A DNA stretch of 64,000 bases, taken from contig OZ038527.1 of NCBI GenBank assembly GCA_964036665.1, forward strand, positions 21,981,901 through 22,045,900, written 5' to 3'. Shown piece after piece: positions 44,998 through 58,595 of this stretch. Within the stretch, counting starts at the first letter, position 1; every line of letters starts with the position of its first letter. Position numbers and translations under genes: made by a program. Below the pieces are notes generated by a model. That model was given only the letters and a program-made list of their open reading frames with translations, was not told where the DNA came from and did not search any database. Origin of the DNA: Gordius sp. MW1 (Eukaryota > Nematomorpha > Gordioida > Gordea > Gordiidae).

Positions 44998-47900
44998 ATG
45001 GATTCCAAAGAATTTCTAAGCTACAGTGCTAAAGTTTCCGATATGATAGTTAATTATTTGGAAAACATCAAATCTCGACCTGTTGTACCGAATGTTAAGC
45101 CTGGGTTTTTGAAGCATTCATTACCCACAACTGCTCCTGAATTGGCTGAATCCATGGATGATATTTTAATTGACCTACAATCTATTATCATGCCAGGGGT
45201 ATTTTATAATTTAATTGCGATCCTATGTTTTCCCGCTAAAACATTGGCAAAAAATATTTCTCAAATATGCTTTCTATATAGATTTAAGCAAATCGTTTAA
45301 ATATAGTCTAAAAAATGTTGTACGACATTTATTTGTTGGATTTACTTGTAATAAAATTTCGAATATTATACGACTTCATAGCATTTCTAGTATTAAGGAT
45401 GACCTAGCTGTGCTTTATGACAAGGAACAGTATAGAAATAAAAAAATACCCTTGTTTTTTTTTCTAAAATTGATAAATAAGAGGCATTCTTACCCTACAT
45501 CTCCGGCATTTATTATTTTGCATAAGTATTAATTAACTAATATAAATTTTTGATTCATTGCAAATATTCATTGTATAAATTGTATATAGTTCTCAAACAC
45601 AATTTGGATTGGTATGATAACATAATAGGTAACGCATTGGCAACATCCCCATTTTTATGCGTACTTTCCTGCCGGCAATTCCTTTCCCTCAATCATTGCG
45701 GATATGATCTCAGATGCCATAGGATGTGTAGGCTTTTCTTGGGTAAATAATCCACTTCTCTAAAGTCACGAATAAGAATTATTTTTCAAACGTTTACCTT
45801 AAAATTTGATAAAATTTTAAATTTCTAAATTAAAAGGCTGCCAGTCCTTCATGTACCGAATTGGAGCTCATAATGCTGGATTGGTTAGGTAAATTTACAA
45901 AAAAAAACGTGTACTGTTTATGTAAAAATACTTTTTTAAATTAAAAAAGCCATAATATTGGCAAACGTGAATCTGGGGTCAAACCCCCCCCCCCCCCCCC
46001 AACTTATTAAACTTACGTTAATATAATAAAGTGTGGATTATATCTAACTTTCTACGGCTTTATAGACGTTTTATGTTAATTCTGTTATAATAAAAGCAAT
46101 GACATTTTATTTTTTAATATTAGCCAAGATGATTGGTCTTCCCGACCATTTCCTGTTTCATCATCCACAAAGCATTGGAGGCGGCGTATTGCAAGTACAA
46201 TAAATATATTCTCATAAATAAGATAAAGTAAGAAGATTTTACAAATTCAAAATGTACCTTCTATCAGAGGCCAGAAATGCTCGGCCCGTGGCCCGGGCCG
46301 GGCAACTGTTCTAATATTTTGGGGCGGGCCCGGGCGGGCACGCTGATAAGATTCGGGCAATTCGGACATAATTAAAGTAAAATCATAGTATATTATCTTT
46401 TTACTTTTTATTAGATTGTATATCGGAAATGTTGCCACCCCCAAGTTAAATCTTTGCCCGACTCCATTTCTTAGCTACGTTTATGGAAAAGATTAAAATA
46501 TTTATATTTAGCCATTTCATTGTTTGCAATACACATATGTGCCGTCTAGACTTAAAACATAGGCGTCATGCCATTTTCACACAATGTATGCACATATAAG
46601 TGTTTAATTCTATTTCATTTAATTTATTCAACAAATAAAATTTGGTTCAATTCGCCTTATTTATTCCCTAATCTACGCTATTACTTATTTCTAATTTCTA
46701 TAATAACTAATTTCCATTTCACTCTTTTTTTGCCCCATTTCATTCGCAATTTATATTCCCTTATCTACGCTATGACTTATTTTTTTAAGAAATAATTCAT
46801 TCACAACCATTCTTTATTTGCTTGAATTAAAAATTTTCTTTATTATATTCTATAGCAAAGTAAGTATTACTAGAAATAATTTTTTATTACCCTAAATGCA
46901 TTGGCAATTAATATTTGTGACCATTTTTTAAAAGTGGTTAAAAGATTTTGGGATTGCATAAATTCGGGTCCAACGGGCAAATTTAATATTTTGGGCCGGG
47001 CAATTTGGGCAGCTTTAACGATTCGGGCGGGCCCGGGCGGACACTTAGATGGGTTCGGGCGGGCCCGGATGGGCAATGAAGTTAAAACGGACCGGGTTCG
47101 GGCAGAAAATTCCAAACAAATTTGACCTCTGCCTTCTATTTCTTAATGACCGGGTGGGGGGGGGCTTAGATAATTTTGGGAAATATATTACTCACAATTG
47201 AGATAATGTTAAAAAGTGTTGACCGATTAATGTACAATACAATGCATAACAAGATTAAAGTAAGATGCCGCGTAAAGTAAGGGACGTTTTGCGAAAATGA
47301 GAATAAAGCAGTAATCAATAGGTAATGAATGTGTTAAATTTTCCTTTATTTGCCGAATAGGTCATTACTTATCAGTTTGAATTAGTCGATAAGTATATAC
47401 TAGATAAAAATTATGATTAAATCAGATTATATAGAAGTTCATAGAGTCATCCATCGATTTAATATAGGTTTTATAGCGATTATTAGTTAGAAATACAAGG
47501 GGCAATTTAATGTTGTATGACTTTAATCTAAAAAACGTATTTTAATTAGTTAAGATGCTTTCTATATGAGTTAGTTTTTTAACATTTAAAGTCATCAGGC
47601 ATTATATTTAAGTTTGTTAATGTTTGACCATTAAATTGACCCATGTAACTTTTTGTTAATTCATTTTTCGTCTAAATTATATATGTAGGGCTCTGCCAGT
47701 GAATGTATATTAGTAAGCATGCTAACCGCGAGAAATAAAGCCATAGAAAGACTCAAACTAAAATATCCCAATGAGTGCCCAGGTGTGTTGCTGTACAAAC
47801 TCGTCGCATATTGCTCCAATCAAGTTAGCCTTTAGTTTTTGAACGCGGACTTATTATAGATGAGCGAACAAATCTTGTTTAATTTAATATTTTTAAGGCT

Positions 47901-50900
47901 CATTGTGCTATGGCAAAAGCTGCCCAAATTTGTTTCATTAATTTGCGAAGTTTGAACCCCGACGAAAATTACAGTCTAGGCGGCAAGGAATTAGAAACAG
48001 CAATACAGGTATATTTAGTAAAAATTCCTTAAAAGAAAACATTTTTATCAAAAAACAGTGGCGTCAAAATTTATTTTTATGTACAAAAAAACGAAATTAA
48101 TGAGGAAAAAATAGAAAAAAATGGTTCTCATAGTAGTTTGAAATAGTTTTTTAATGTCACTGTTAAATAAAACGTCTTCATGTTTTATTAATTAATTTAT
48201 TCTTTGCCCGATTTTAATTAAAATGCTTCTTAATCTATTTGATTTATGGGAAATAAACCTTGATCCTCTTAAAAAAGGTCATAAATGTTGTTTTTGACAA
48301 AATCAGTGGAGTTTTCTAATCAGTAAAATTTTAAGCCTGCATATCTTGTAAGTGTAATTTATAATTGATTACAAAACTATAATCATTAACTGAAAAAGCC
48401 AACACCAATATTATTATAATAAGAGCTTATTCAAGTTGTATATAAACTGTCTCATTAATCAATTGATGTAATTTTAAAAAAACATACCATGAAATTAGCA
48501 ATTATAAAAAATGATATTTCTAATCTAATTTCAGGAAGACGTTGCCAATGGTCTATTTCCTTTCATGGTATGTCACAATAAGTCAATGATTACCAACGCT
48601 TGAGATATTTACTTCATTTGATATATTATGTTAAAGTTATTTATCATCAATAATTTGTTCCTAACCACTTAAAATTTATTATTGTATAATTTAGAGGTTA
48701 CCATAATACTAAACACTTTTTCGTAACTAATATTAATATATAACTAATTGAAGTTTTTTAATTAAGGCACTTGGTACTCTTGGAACTACCTCTGTTTGCT
48801 CATTTGATAATATTTTGGAAATAGGGGATGTTTGTAAATCTCACGAGATGTGGTTTCACATAGACGCAGCCTATGCTGGATCAGCATTCATATGCCCCGA
48901 GTTAAGAACGCATCTTAAAGGAATTGAAGTATTTTACATCGATTTTTTTAGCCGGGCTCGGGTCGGGTTGGTTCCTTACTTACAGGACTGTAATAAATTA
49001 GTTAATTTATGATGAAGTTACATAAGGAGCGATTGCAACATCCCATCGTATTACAAATATTTATAGACACTGCGAGTTTGTTTCCATAAAGTATAAAATA
49101 ATACAACCTGTTTCAAATATATATTTAAAAGATTATATAGTAAGTCATAAGGTTATTATTATCTAGTATCTGAATATTTTGGTGAAGCCTATTAAGAGCA
49201 AGATTTTCTAAATAAGACATAGGAAAAAATAAAACAATAATCGATAATAAATATGACTATTATTAAAAATTAATTAAAGTGGCGAACTATAAGCTTAATA
49301 ACATTTCGCCAAATATTTTAACGTGAGAGCGACTCCAGTCGATCTGAACTAATCATAGAAACATACTCAATTCAATTTATTGACCTGAATTGTTTGATTT
49401 ATACAATATTTTTGTGTAATCTAAATAAAAAGCTTTATGCAAAGGAGTAGGAAAAGTCATTTTATATCCACAGTATTTAAATATTTTGGGTTTATAAGAG
49501 CAAATATAACAATGCTATTAACAAGCTGTTATTTAATTAAAATTGGAAAAGGACATTACTTTCTTTGGCCGTCTATAATATAAAACTATAACATCCATAG
49601 CCATTTAGTTATATTTTTAATCATCTTCCAATTAATATATACAATATATCATTATTGTAGTGTGCCGATTCTTTCAATATGAACCCAAACAAATGGATGT
49701 TAATGAATTTTGACTGTTCAGCTTATTGGTAATATTTAAAGATTGTTTTTATATTTGTAATTGTAATAACTACACTAATATTTTATACAATATTACAGGG
49801 TGAAAGATCGTATTATGCTCATAAACACTATGAACCAAAACCCAACATATTTGCAACATAAAAATTCAGGTAAATATAATTATTGTTACACATAGTTTTT
49901 ATATAATAGTATATTTGATCAATTATGTTAGTGTAATCTTTACTTTCAATGTCAGCCCTTGTAAACTATATCAATGTTTAAGTAAGTCGCCTTGCAAGTT
50001 AAGTCTCTTATTTGAGATTGCAAACAATTGTAAATAAGCGATGATTATAAAACTGGTTAAGTTTAAAAAAACTTATTATTATATTTTCACAATACTCTAT
50101 AAATAGAATAGTAAAATTATATCTATAAAAATAGGTGCAAGATATAGATATGATATTCACGCTTTCCTTATTTAACGTTGTTTACAAGGCGCAATCTACA
50201 GAATTTAGTTAATAAAGTCCGACTTATTTTGCAACTATTGTAATTTATATCTAAATTAATTCTTATTTTATTTCATAGAATCATCAGATGCCGTTGACTA
50301 TAGAGTAAAAATTGTTTTAGCATTCATTTGAAAGCTATAAATAGTAAATACTTAAATTTGAATTATAAATTATCAATAGCATTGGGGTATATCTCTGAGC
50401 AGACGTTTCAGGTCTTTAAAGCTTTGGTTTGTTATACGAAGATATGGTATAACAGGTATCCAGAAGTACATCCGAAATGTAAATTTAAAATAGGAGCATT
50501 TTTAATTAACAATCATCTTATAATGCATAATTAATTTATATTTTTTCAAAGCATATTCAATTGGCCAAATTGTTTGAAAGCTTGGTCAGGCAGGATGCAA
50601 GGTTTGAAATATGTGGAACAGTGGAATTGGGATTAGTTTGTTTTCGCCTTAAGGTATATTAACATAATAAACATTTACGTAGTTGGGTAAATTAAATTAT
50701 ACAAAGAATCAGTATGTTTAGATAGTACCTCTGATACATAAGCTCAATCAAAATATTATCACAACACAAGGCCATTATACAATATAAAACAAATAGGTTT
50801 TTTAAATTATTAGATAGTTTTTCCATCTTATACCGCATTCTGTCGAATTATGACAAGTTAAATTAAAGATTTTAATGGAATTTAAGAAACTTTAGATAAA

Positions 50901-51779
50901 CTTATAAAACTTATTTAGGCTATCAACGAGATTAACAAACAATTGCTAGATGCATTGAATGATAGTGGAAAAATACATATGGTGCCCGCGACACTGGGAA
51001 CGATATTCGTTTTGCGGTTTGCTGTATGCAGGGAAAATGCTGAGAAGCGCGACATTATCTGGGCATGGAATTTCATCCAACAGACATCTACTAAGCTGCT
51101 CGAAAATTTGCGCACAATTAATATGAAAATAGCCACTTTTCCCAAATTCGGTTTTAATGTTTCAATTAATCTTCAAAATATTCCTAATTACCCAACCTTC
51201 TTTGAGGTTGCCCACATGTGTTGCTTAAGCAAAACATTCGTTAAGCAAATCTTGGGTCGTAGCCATTTTAGTGACACTTCTGGTTTAAAGGTAAAACACA
51301 TGATTCAAGGCGCACGTGATGTTGAAAGCTTTTTGAAAGATCTAAATCACGCTAAAATCATATACTTGCAATGCATGATTGCCCAGACGAATCTGTTAAC
51401 TTATCCGCGATACTCAATGAATAGGACAAAATATCAAAGTAAAAACGATTTGTTCAGAGTTTCATACGAAGACGATACAGTTCAAAAATTTGTCGAATTC
51501 CTTCAGTTTGGCATAACATCTCAATTAAATGGAAGGATAAGCGAGCAAAAACAGCTAGAGCCTGTTAAAAATGGTTTCATCCATCAAAAGCTAATGGTAG
51601 AAATACCGGAGGAATATGAACTTAAAAAGTTCAACTTTAATAATTTAAGAAAAAATCGAAGATCAATAACGGAATATTCCAAAATATATAATCCTTGCGT
51701 GGGCAATATTATTTTTAATGTGGACAAGCACAATTACATTCTCAATAATAGAACCTATAGAGCAGCTTCCATTTTTTAA
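44998..51779 (+). CDS. Tdc: Tyrosine/aromatic amino-acid decarboxylase-like enzyme, copy 1
   Basis: Fourteen exons: 44998-45198, 45629-45742, 45837-45888, 46124-46194, 47689-47823, 47898-48008, 48535-48567, 48767-48928, 49661-49728, 49799-49869, 50279-50304, 50380-50478, 50552-50653, 50919-51779. The total is 2106 nt (701 aa plus stop), all in phase. It is a group II PLP decarboxylase. PLP-stacking His193 (AHCAMAKAA), Asp272 (HIDAAYAG), Schiff-base Lys304 (NPNKW) and loop Tyr333 (NPTYLQH) are all present. [13 protein letters not shown] and the SKIYNP motif near the C-terminus favour tyrosine decarboxylase over DOPA decarboxylase. It would make tyramine, precursor of octopamine, in the cytosol. 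The ~220-residue C-terminal extension, all in the last exon, is longer than the catalytic fold needs. Substrate choice is inferred. Confidence 0.93.
46265..47131. mobile_element. 867-bp hAT element in decarboxylase intron 4
   Basis: Ends CAGAGGCCAGAAATGCTCGG and ...TTTGACCTCTG; both are joined to CCCGGGC-rich subterminal DNA. The exact 8-bp duplication CCTTCTAT is at 46257-46264 and 47132-47139. No transposase is seen. Confidence 0.9.
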
Positions 51780-52023
51780 TTCATAATATTTTATGTTAAT
51801 ATATCTTTTATAATATTTAAATGTACGCTTATTATCTCATGTTATTAGAAATTAGAAATTTACTGCAATATAAATACCAAACACTAAAAACTGTATCTTG
51901 GTTAGCATGAAATGTTTTTACTTGAAATATAACGAAATCATTCTTAAATTTATATTAATGCTTGTAATAGATTGGTTACCTAGATAGATTGGTATATATG
52001 GATTTTTTCTCGTTGGTCACAGC

Positions 52024-52218
52024 TAGTGTTGTAAAAACGGTTGGGGTTTGTTTGGTAACCCCCTGGTTTTAGTCGACTGAACATAAACTGATCAAAGGTT
52101 TTTTAGCTTGTTTTTTTAGTCGATCTCTAGGCTTAGTGAAAAAACAGACCGGAGTCGACGTTAGTCTTAGTTGAACCAAAGGTAGACCAAACAAAACCCG
52201 GCCGTTTTTACAATACTA
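52024..52218. mobile_element. 195-bp hAT MITE (AGTGTTGTAAAAACGG family)
   Basis: Ends TAGTGTTGTAAAAACGG and CCGTTTTTACAATACTA. The 8-bp flanks gtcacagc and gttacagc match in 7 of 8 positions. Confidence 0.9.
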
Positions 52219-52573
52219 GTTACAGCCCTTACATTTTTTGAACGAATTATTTCAAGATAGTAATATGTAAAGCATGTTTTATTGTTAAGTAACATAGCGC
52301 TAAATTTTACAACCTTTTGTGAGTAATATCAGCATTGCTCTTAGATTTAATTAAAGGCTTTTATAAACCTTAAAGCTCTTTTACACTTATAATCGTTGGT
52401 TAAAAAATTGTTATATTAAGAATAATGTTAGAATTTAACACAATAAAATAATAATACTTTATTTATAAAAAAACAAATTAGTAAAATTTCATGTGCGTTC
52501 TTTTTCTCGTATATTATATCGTTGATTGTGAAACATATAGCCCAGCACCATACAATTATATCTAAATTAGGTC

Positions 52574-52738
52574 CATGGGCTTAGCCAGGGGGGAGGGCCA
52601 GGGAGGAGCAACTGCCATCCTCTTAATCCAAAAATTGTTGAATTTTACTAAAATTATGGCTAAAATTTCAAAATAATTATTTTGCCAGCCCTAAATTATT
52701 TATGCCCCCTTCTAATTCCAATGCTGCCTACGCACATG
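52574..52738. mobile_element. 165-bp CATGGGCGTAGCC-type MITE
   Basis: Ends CATGGGCTTAGCCAGG and GCTGCCTACGCACATG, with the exact 8-bp duplication ATTAGGTC at 52566-52573 and 52739-52746. Confidence 0.9.
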
Positions 52739-53819
52739 ATTAGGTCTATTTAGGGTACATATAAAAAGGCGACGCGGAATCCTGAGTTAATAATAGATTT
52801 GTTAAATGTATAATATTTAAAGATTAAAGGGGGTTGTGATGCTCCTCCCCAGTGGCGTAGCTAGCCTTTTTGCCTAGGGCTAGGGGGGGGGCTAGCTTTG
52901 ATTTCACACAAGTGGGAAGGGGTCAAACGCAATTGTAAATTTTTCCCTCATAAACGTTGGTCAAACTTAAAATTCCGCTATTACTTAAGTCCATGTCTCA
53001 GATCCCTCATTTTTATAAGGCATAAAATAAATAAAATTTATTTATAAATAAAACAAAGCAAGTTACGAGTATATCAAGACAATATAAAAAATTGCACATA
53101 GTATAGTAAGTTTGTGTATAAATGAATTGTAAGAGCACAAAGTGGAACGGGGATATTGACAAGAAAACTTTGATATTAAAAAAATATTACAATTGGTAAA
53201 AAAAACAGTACAACAAAGTTTTTATAAAAATCTTGTATTGCCACAACCCCCAAAAAACATATATATAACAAATATTAATTTTTAATATACGATATTGGCA
53301 GCATTTTCAGGCACCAGGAAAACAATGACAGAGCGTCTACGGGGCAAATATACAAACATTCATTTGAAAGCCTTTTTAAGTTTAGATCCTCAAAAGGCGA
53401 AATTTTTACATAAAATATAAAATACTCGGGCCTTCGGCCCTCGTGGGAAGGGGGAGAAGGGAAGGGGAGTAGGGGAAGGGAAGAGGGGAAGGGGGAACTC
53501 TTCTATACTCCGTATAAACGTAGCATATTTGCTATGCAATTTATGGGCGAGAAAGGTGGGAAGGGGCGAGAATGCCTATAGGGGGTATTAGATGCAAAAT
53601 AATTAGTTAATTAGTTATAGGCCCTTGTAGGGGAGGACATAGGGTAATTATCAATGTTAACCAATTCAAAAACGAAAAAAAATTTCGATTTATTTGGCCA
53701 ATGGTCATTTTTTTATTGGTCAGTAGCCAGCGGACGGTCAAAAATTCATATTATCATTGGTATTAACATGAACAAATATTAATTTAATTTAAAAAAATTA
53801 AAAAAAAAAATTTGTCCCC

Positions 53820-53884
53820 TCCCTGACTTGAACCCCACACCTCCAGTTCACAAGCCTGCGCTATAACCACTATACCATGCTGGC
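53820..53884 (-). ncRNA. tRNA-like sequence, degenerate
   Basis: On the minus strand an A-box-like TGGTATAGTGGTTA and a B-box-like GGTTCAAGTC are spaced about as in a tRNA. The acceptor, anticodon and T stems do not pair properly. It is most likely the head of a tRNA-derived repeat or a tRNA pseudogene. Confidence 0.35.
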
Positions 53885-54597
53885 TTTAAAATAGTAGAAG
53901 TTATTATGTTATTTATATAGATGATGAAATTAATATGACTTTTTGACCGTCCGCTGGCTACTGACCGACGAAATATATTGATTTTCTAAACATAAAACAC
54001 AACTATTAACAAAAACAAAATATTAATTTAATGTAAAAAAAAATTAAAAAAAAAGTTTTTTTTAGTTTTAAAAAAGGGCTAAATTCTTAAACTACCAGCC
54101 CGATTCGCTCGAAACTTTACCCGTAGGTGCCCAGGGCGGCCGGGGGTAAAATAACCTTTTCAGATTCCTAAAATACCTTTTCATTTTAAAAATATCGGAC
54201 ATTTCCCTGCCACACGCGGTGTAATATCTATGACACGTAGAAAAATTTTACTAATTATATAAACTTACGCGCGCCATCTAATAAAGTACAATTCGTGTTT
54301 GAGTTTAATAGTAGATTCAATTTAATTAGAAATAACGGGCTATGCTTATACCTTTGAAGGAGGTTTCGAATTTTGTGTTAGTTTCTATCGATATATTTTA
54401 TCGTAAATTAGAATCTAATACCTATATTATTTTTTTAAATATTACTTTTTAGGTTTTCTATGAAATCACAATCTAATTAAATGAAATATATTAACCCAAT
54501 AAAAATATATATATGCATTTATAAGGTTAAAAATATATATTACATAGTTGGCTGTCTGTTAGACCATCTATAATAAATTTTTAGGTTATATATAAAA

Positions 54598-55570
54598 TTT
54601 GGCCAATGGTCATTTTTTTTCATTGGTAAGCAGCCAGGACACGGTAAAAGTGGTTATAAATTCATAAGTCAAAAAAAAACGAAAAAAAAAATTTTCGAAT
54701 CACATTTTGGCCAATGGTCATTTTTTCCATCGGTCAGGAGCCAGCGGACGGCCAAAAAGTCATAATAGCAATGGTAGTAACAGGAACAATCATAATAGTC
54801 AAAAAAAACGAAAAAATAAACTCGGATTCACATTTTGGCCAATGGTCATTTTTTTCCATTGGTCAGCAGCCAGCACACGGTAAAAGTGGATATAAATTCA
54901 CAAGAGTAAAAAAAACGAAAAAAAAATTTTCGAATCACATTTTGGCCAATGGTCATTTTTTTCCATTGGTCAGCAGCCAGCGGACGGCCAAAAAGTCATA
55001 ATAGCAATGGTAGGAACAGGAACAATCATAATAGTCAAAAAAACGAAAAAAATAATTTCGATTCACATTTTGGCCAATGGTCATTTTTTTCCATCGGTCA
55101 GGAGCCAGCGGACGGCCAAAAAGTCATAATAGCAATGGTAGTAACAGGAACAATCATAATAGTCAAAAAAAAAACGAAAAAATAAACTCGGATTCACATT
55201 TTGGCCAATGGTCATTTTTTTCATTGGTCAGCAGCCAACGGACGGCCAAAAAGTCTTATTATCAATGATAGTAACAAGAACAATCATAAAAGTCAAAAAA
55301 AACTCCGGGATTCTAACCCAAAAACTAGTTAAATTGCATAGCAATTAAAAGTAAACAACTTTTATTTATGTTTATTATATAACATTGGTCAGCAGCCAGC
55401 GGACGGCCAAAAAGTCATAATAGCAATGGTAGAAACAGGAACAATCATAATAGTCAAAAAAAACGAAAAAAATCATTTCGATTCACATTTTGGCCAATGG
55501 TCATTTTTTTCATTGGTCAGCAGCCAGCGGACGGCCAAAAATTCTTATTATCAATGATAGTAACAAGAAC
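54598..55570. repeat. Tandem repeat with a hairpin in each unit
   Basis: Seven units begin ttggccaatggtcattttt at about 54602, 54706, 54835, 54943, 55071, 55199 and 55491, with one more relative at 53694. Two unit lengths (about 109 and 127 bp) alternate at first. Each unit contains CCAATGG ... CCATTGG, which can fold back. Apparent ORFs here are repeats of one frame and are not genes. Confidence 0.9.
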
Positions 55571-55850
55571 AATCATAAGAGTCAAAAAAAACTCCGGGAT
55601 TCCAACCCCAAAACTAGTTAAATTGCATAGCAATTAAAAAGTAAACAACTTTTATTTATGTTTATTTATAACTAGTTAAATTGCATAGCATTAAAAGTAA
55701 ACAACTTTTATCTATATTTATTATATAACCAAAACTAGTTAAATTGCATAGCAATTAAAAGTAAACAACTTTTATTAATGTTTATTATATAACTAGTTAA
55801 ATTGCATAGCAATTAAAAGTAAACAACTTTTATTTATGTTTATTATATAA
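55312..55850. repeat. Tandem repeat, about 60-bp unit, derived from the TIR
   Basis: Units of actagttaaattgcatagca plus attaaaagtaaacaactttt recur at about 55322, 55614, 55672, 55732 and 55793. The core ttgcatagcaatt is the element's own terminal motif. Confidence 0.85.
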
Positions 55851-55879
55851 TAGATAATTTAACAAATCTTATATATAAC

Positions 55880-55985
55880 ACACCGAGAGAGATAGAGATG
55901 AGGGGTGGGGCACCTCTTATGCATTAATTCAAAAAATAACACAGCGAGGGAGATAGAGATGAGGGGTGGGGCACCTCTTTCTCAT
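55880..55985. repeat. Two-copy direct repeat
   Basis: gagagatagagatgaggggtggggcacctct occurs at about 55887 and again at 55946, 60 bases apart. Confidence 0.8.
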
Positions 55986-58595
55986 CCATTAAGTTAAAAA
56001 AAGCGATAACCTAATATACCCAATGCAAATAGATAGGGAGGGTAACGGACGACGGACGACGGACGACGGACGGACACCAAAAAACGATCCCATAAATTGC
56101 ATAGCAATTAAAAACTTAATTGTGAAACCAAAATTTGCAAAGGCGAAAATGACTATTTAAAAGTTTTTGTCCATGATGGTATTATAAATTTATTTGCACA
56201 AACCCATTAACACCACCAAAAATTTAAAATGAACTAATAAATTCAACGGCTAAAATGATTAAAAATATTCTATCAAAACTAAATGACTCAAAATTTTACT
56301 TAAGAATTTTAAAGGAAAATAGAGATGTGAGATGCACAGAACAACTTAATGTTTGTGTACATTTTTTTTGTGGTTAAAAAGTTTATTTTTACGAAACAAA
56401 ATTACATAAATAAGCGAAATATAATAATAAAGACATATTGGTTAAATACAAAGATCTATATCATTATCTTCTAAAATGGACCATGAGTCGGCAAAGGATT
56501 TAAAGTTGTATCGTACAACACTAATCCCCAGTTGTTGCCTGAGTAAATAGGACGCAGAAATTTTAGATTTCGGTGAGCGTTTTCCGATTTCTTTAAAAAA
56601 TTCATTGACTGTTTACCAAAGGAACCGGAGCACGAGGCAACGACAGGGATAAAAATATTGGATGCCAAAAGGGCAGAGTACCTTTTAGTTTTACGCCCTT
56701 CTGCTGTAGCGATAGGGTCGTAATTAAAATGGGAAGGTGCAAATATGTCAATACAAGTAAAATTCTATTTGAGGAATAGGCCATTTTGCCAGGGGATTAG
56801 AGAAGAGCCGTCAGGGCGCATCCTACCTTCAAGAGAGGGATTGACGGCTCAAGGATTGAGGGGATTTTTGCCTTTTTAAGGGCAGCTTGAATTAATAAGT
56901 TAGCTTTGTGTGCCTAACATATTAAATTTGTTTGCTAGGCAGTGTAGAGGGTGCCTAGCATATTCGTCTACAATGGTAAGACAATTTCGACAATTGAATT
57001 CTCTGCTGTAATTAATCCCCGACCTTAAAGCTATGGAATATGATAGCTAAAAGTCTTCAAGCAGCATTCAAAAAAGTTTGCTGGGATAGGCTTCACGCCA
57101 CTCGACCGGAACCATTAAAAGCGAGGGACCTAAGGTTGTAATGCTGGCTATCATCGCTGCTCGATAAAAGGTAATCAGCGCGATACAAGTCCAGAATCCC
57201 AATCCTTTTGTCTCGTACTTTGAGGTTGAATGGTCTCGGGTGTGACATTCGAATTCTAAAGCTCCAAGGCTTGAGTTAGCAGAGGGTCGGAATCATGCGT
57301 TGTGAGATTAAAGATTATGTTTTGGACCGACTTAAAAGAAGAAATAAAAGCAGCTAGCGAGATGCTGCCGGGAGGACGAATTCCTAAGCCTCCAGATGGC
57401 TCGAGGTTTTTGAGCACCCGCCTAACGATTTCAAAAGTTATAATATTAAATGACACATTAATAGATTAAATATTGAGTCATAAGTTTTTTAACTGTTTTT
57501 ATGCTTCAACTAATAGTGGGAGGGATGCTTATAGTGATGCGGAAAAACCAAGAATCGAGACGAGAATTCGAAAAATGGAGTCGAGATCGAGACGAGAATT
57601 TTGATGTCGAGACGAGATGATACGAGATTTTTTCGGCGAGATCTCGACTTTTTATTGATCGTTAGATTTTAGGAAATTATTGTATATTTTAATTTGCATG
57701 ACTTACATCTACTAAGGTATTAAGTGTAAATCAATATGTATGGAATATATTTAATAATTAAAAGATTCCTAAATGTAGTAAATATCATATATTTTAGCAA
57801 AAAATTTAAAATTTGGCCATCATTTATCTAATGGTTGACCCTTACGGTATGTGAATAATTATTTATTATCTTTATCACATATTTATATCCATAGAATTAT
57901 AAGTTATTACAAATTTTTAGGCTTAGAATGAGTTCTGATGGAATAGTAAATATTACTGACGCATATTTGAATTTCGCAGTTACTCATCCTGCATAATGCG
58001 ATAATTATATTTTGGTGGTCAATCAGTTGGAATAATTAAACAAGTTAAAAAGTAGAATAGAGTATTTAATGACACCTTAATAGATTAAAACTAAATCATG
58101 AGTTTTCTAGAAGTTTTTATGCTTCAACTAATAGTATACCTCCAAAATTTTGAATTTTAATAAGACATTATGTGAATCCATAGTTTTGTCATATGCATTA
58201 CTTTTCATATTATAACCTGGGTAGGCAGGTGCAATTAAATGTACTATCCATACTTGTGCAATATGAAATATATACAGGAACCTATACTGTATACGATAAA
58301 TAACTATTTAATGGCAAAGTTAGTTAGGATTGAAAGGTAATCATTTGGAATATAAATTGATTATAATGATTTTTGTCATAAATTTAAATAAGTGCATTCT
58401 AATTTATAGTTTAAACCCTTATGTTCTTGATCCTGTAATAATGCTGCTTATATTGTTGTTTTTACAACGTTTTATGCATCTAGTTATCAATTCTGTAAAT
58501 AATTACATTATCATAAAAATCACTCGCACTTTGTGGCTTAAATAGTAAACATGCAATAAACACTATGGGCTATAATTGGTGATGGTAATGTCAAT

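Larger units (their letters stand above)
51780..53525. other. Region 3' of decarboxylase copy 1
   Basis: Holds the presumed 3' UTR, two MITEs (listed separately), a lone hAT-like end CAGTGGCGTAGCTAGCC at 52861, and a G-rich purine tract at 53440-53500. No ORF is supported. No canonical AATAAA was found close to the stop. Confidence 0.5.
53526..56110. mobile_element. TIR element built of tandem repeats
   Basis: TTGCTATGCAATTTATGGG near 53528 is the inverted copy of CCCATAAATTGCATAGCAA near 56089. The interior is almost wholly tandem arrays (described below) plus a (GACGGAC)n run at 56048-56075. No target duplication and no transposase could be seen, so the superfamily is unknown. Confidence 0.6.

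Noticed and set aside
53820-53884. Functional tRNA gene
   Set aside because: A and B boxes are recognisable, but the stems do not pair, so a working tRNA is unlikely.
54714-55268. Small proteins with repeated MVIF.IGQ..ADGQK motifs
   Set aside because: The three ORFs are the same stretch of a tandem repeat read in successive units. They have no start context or homology.
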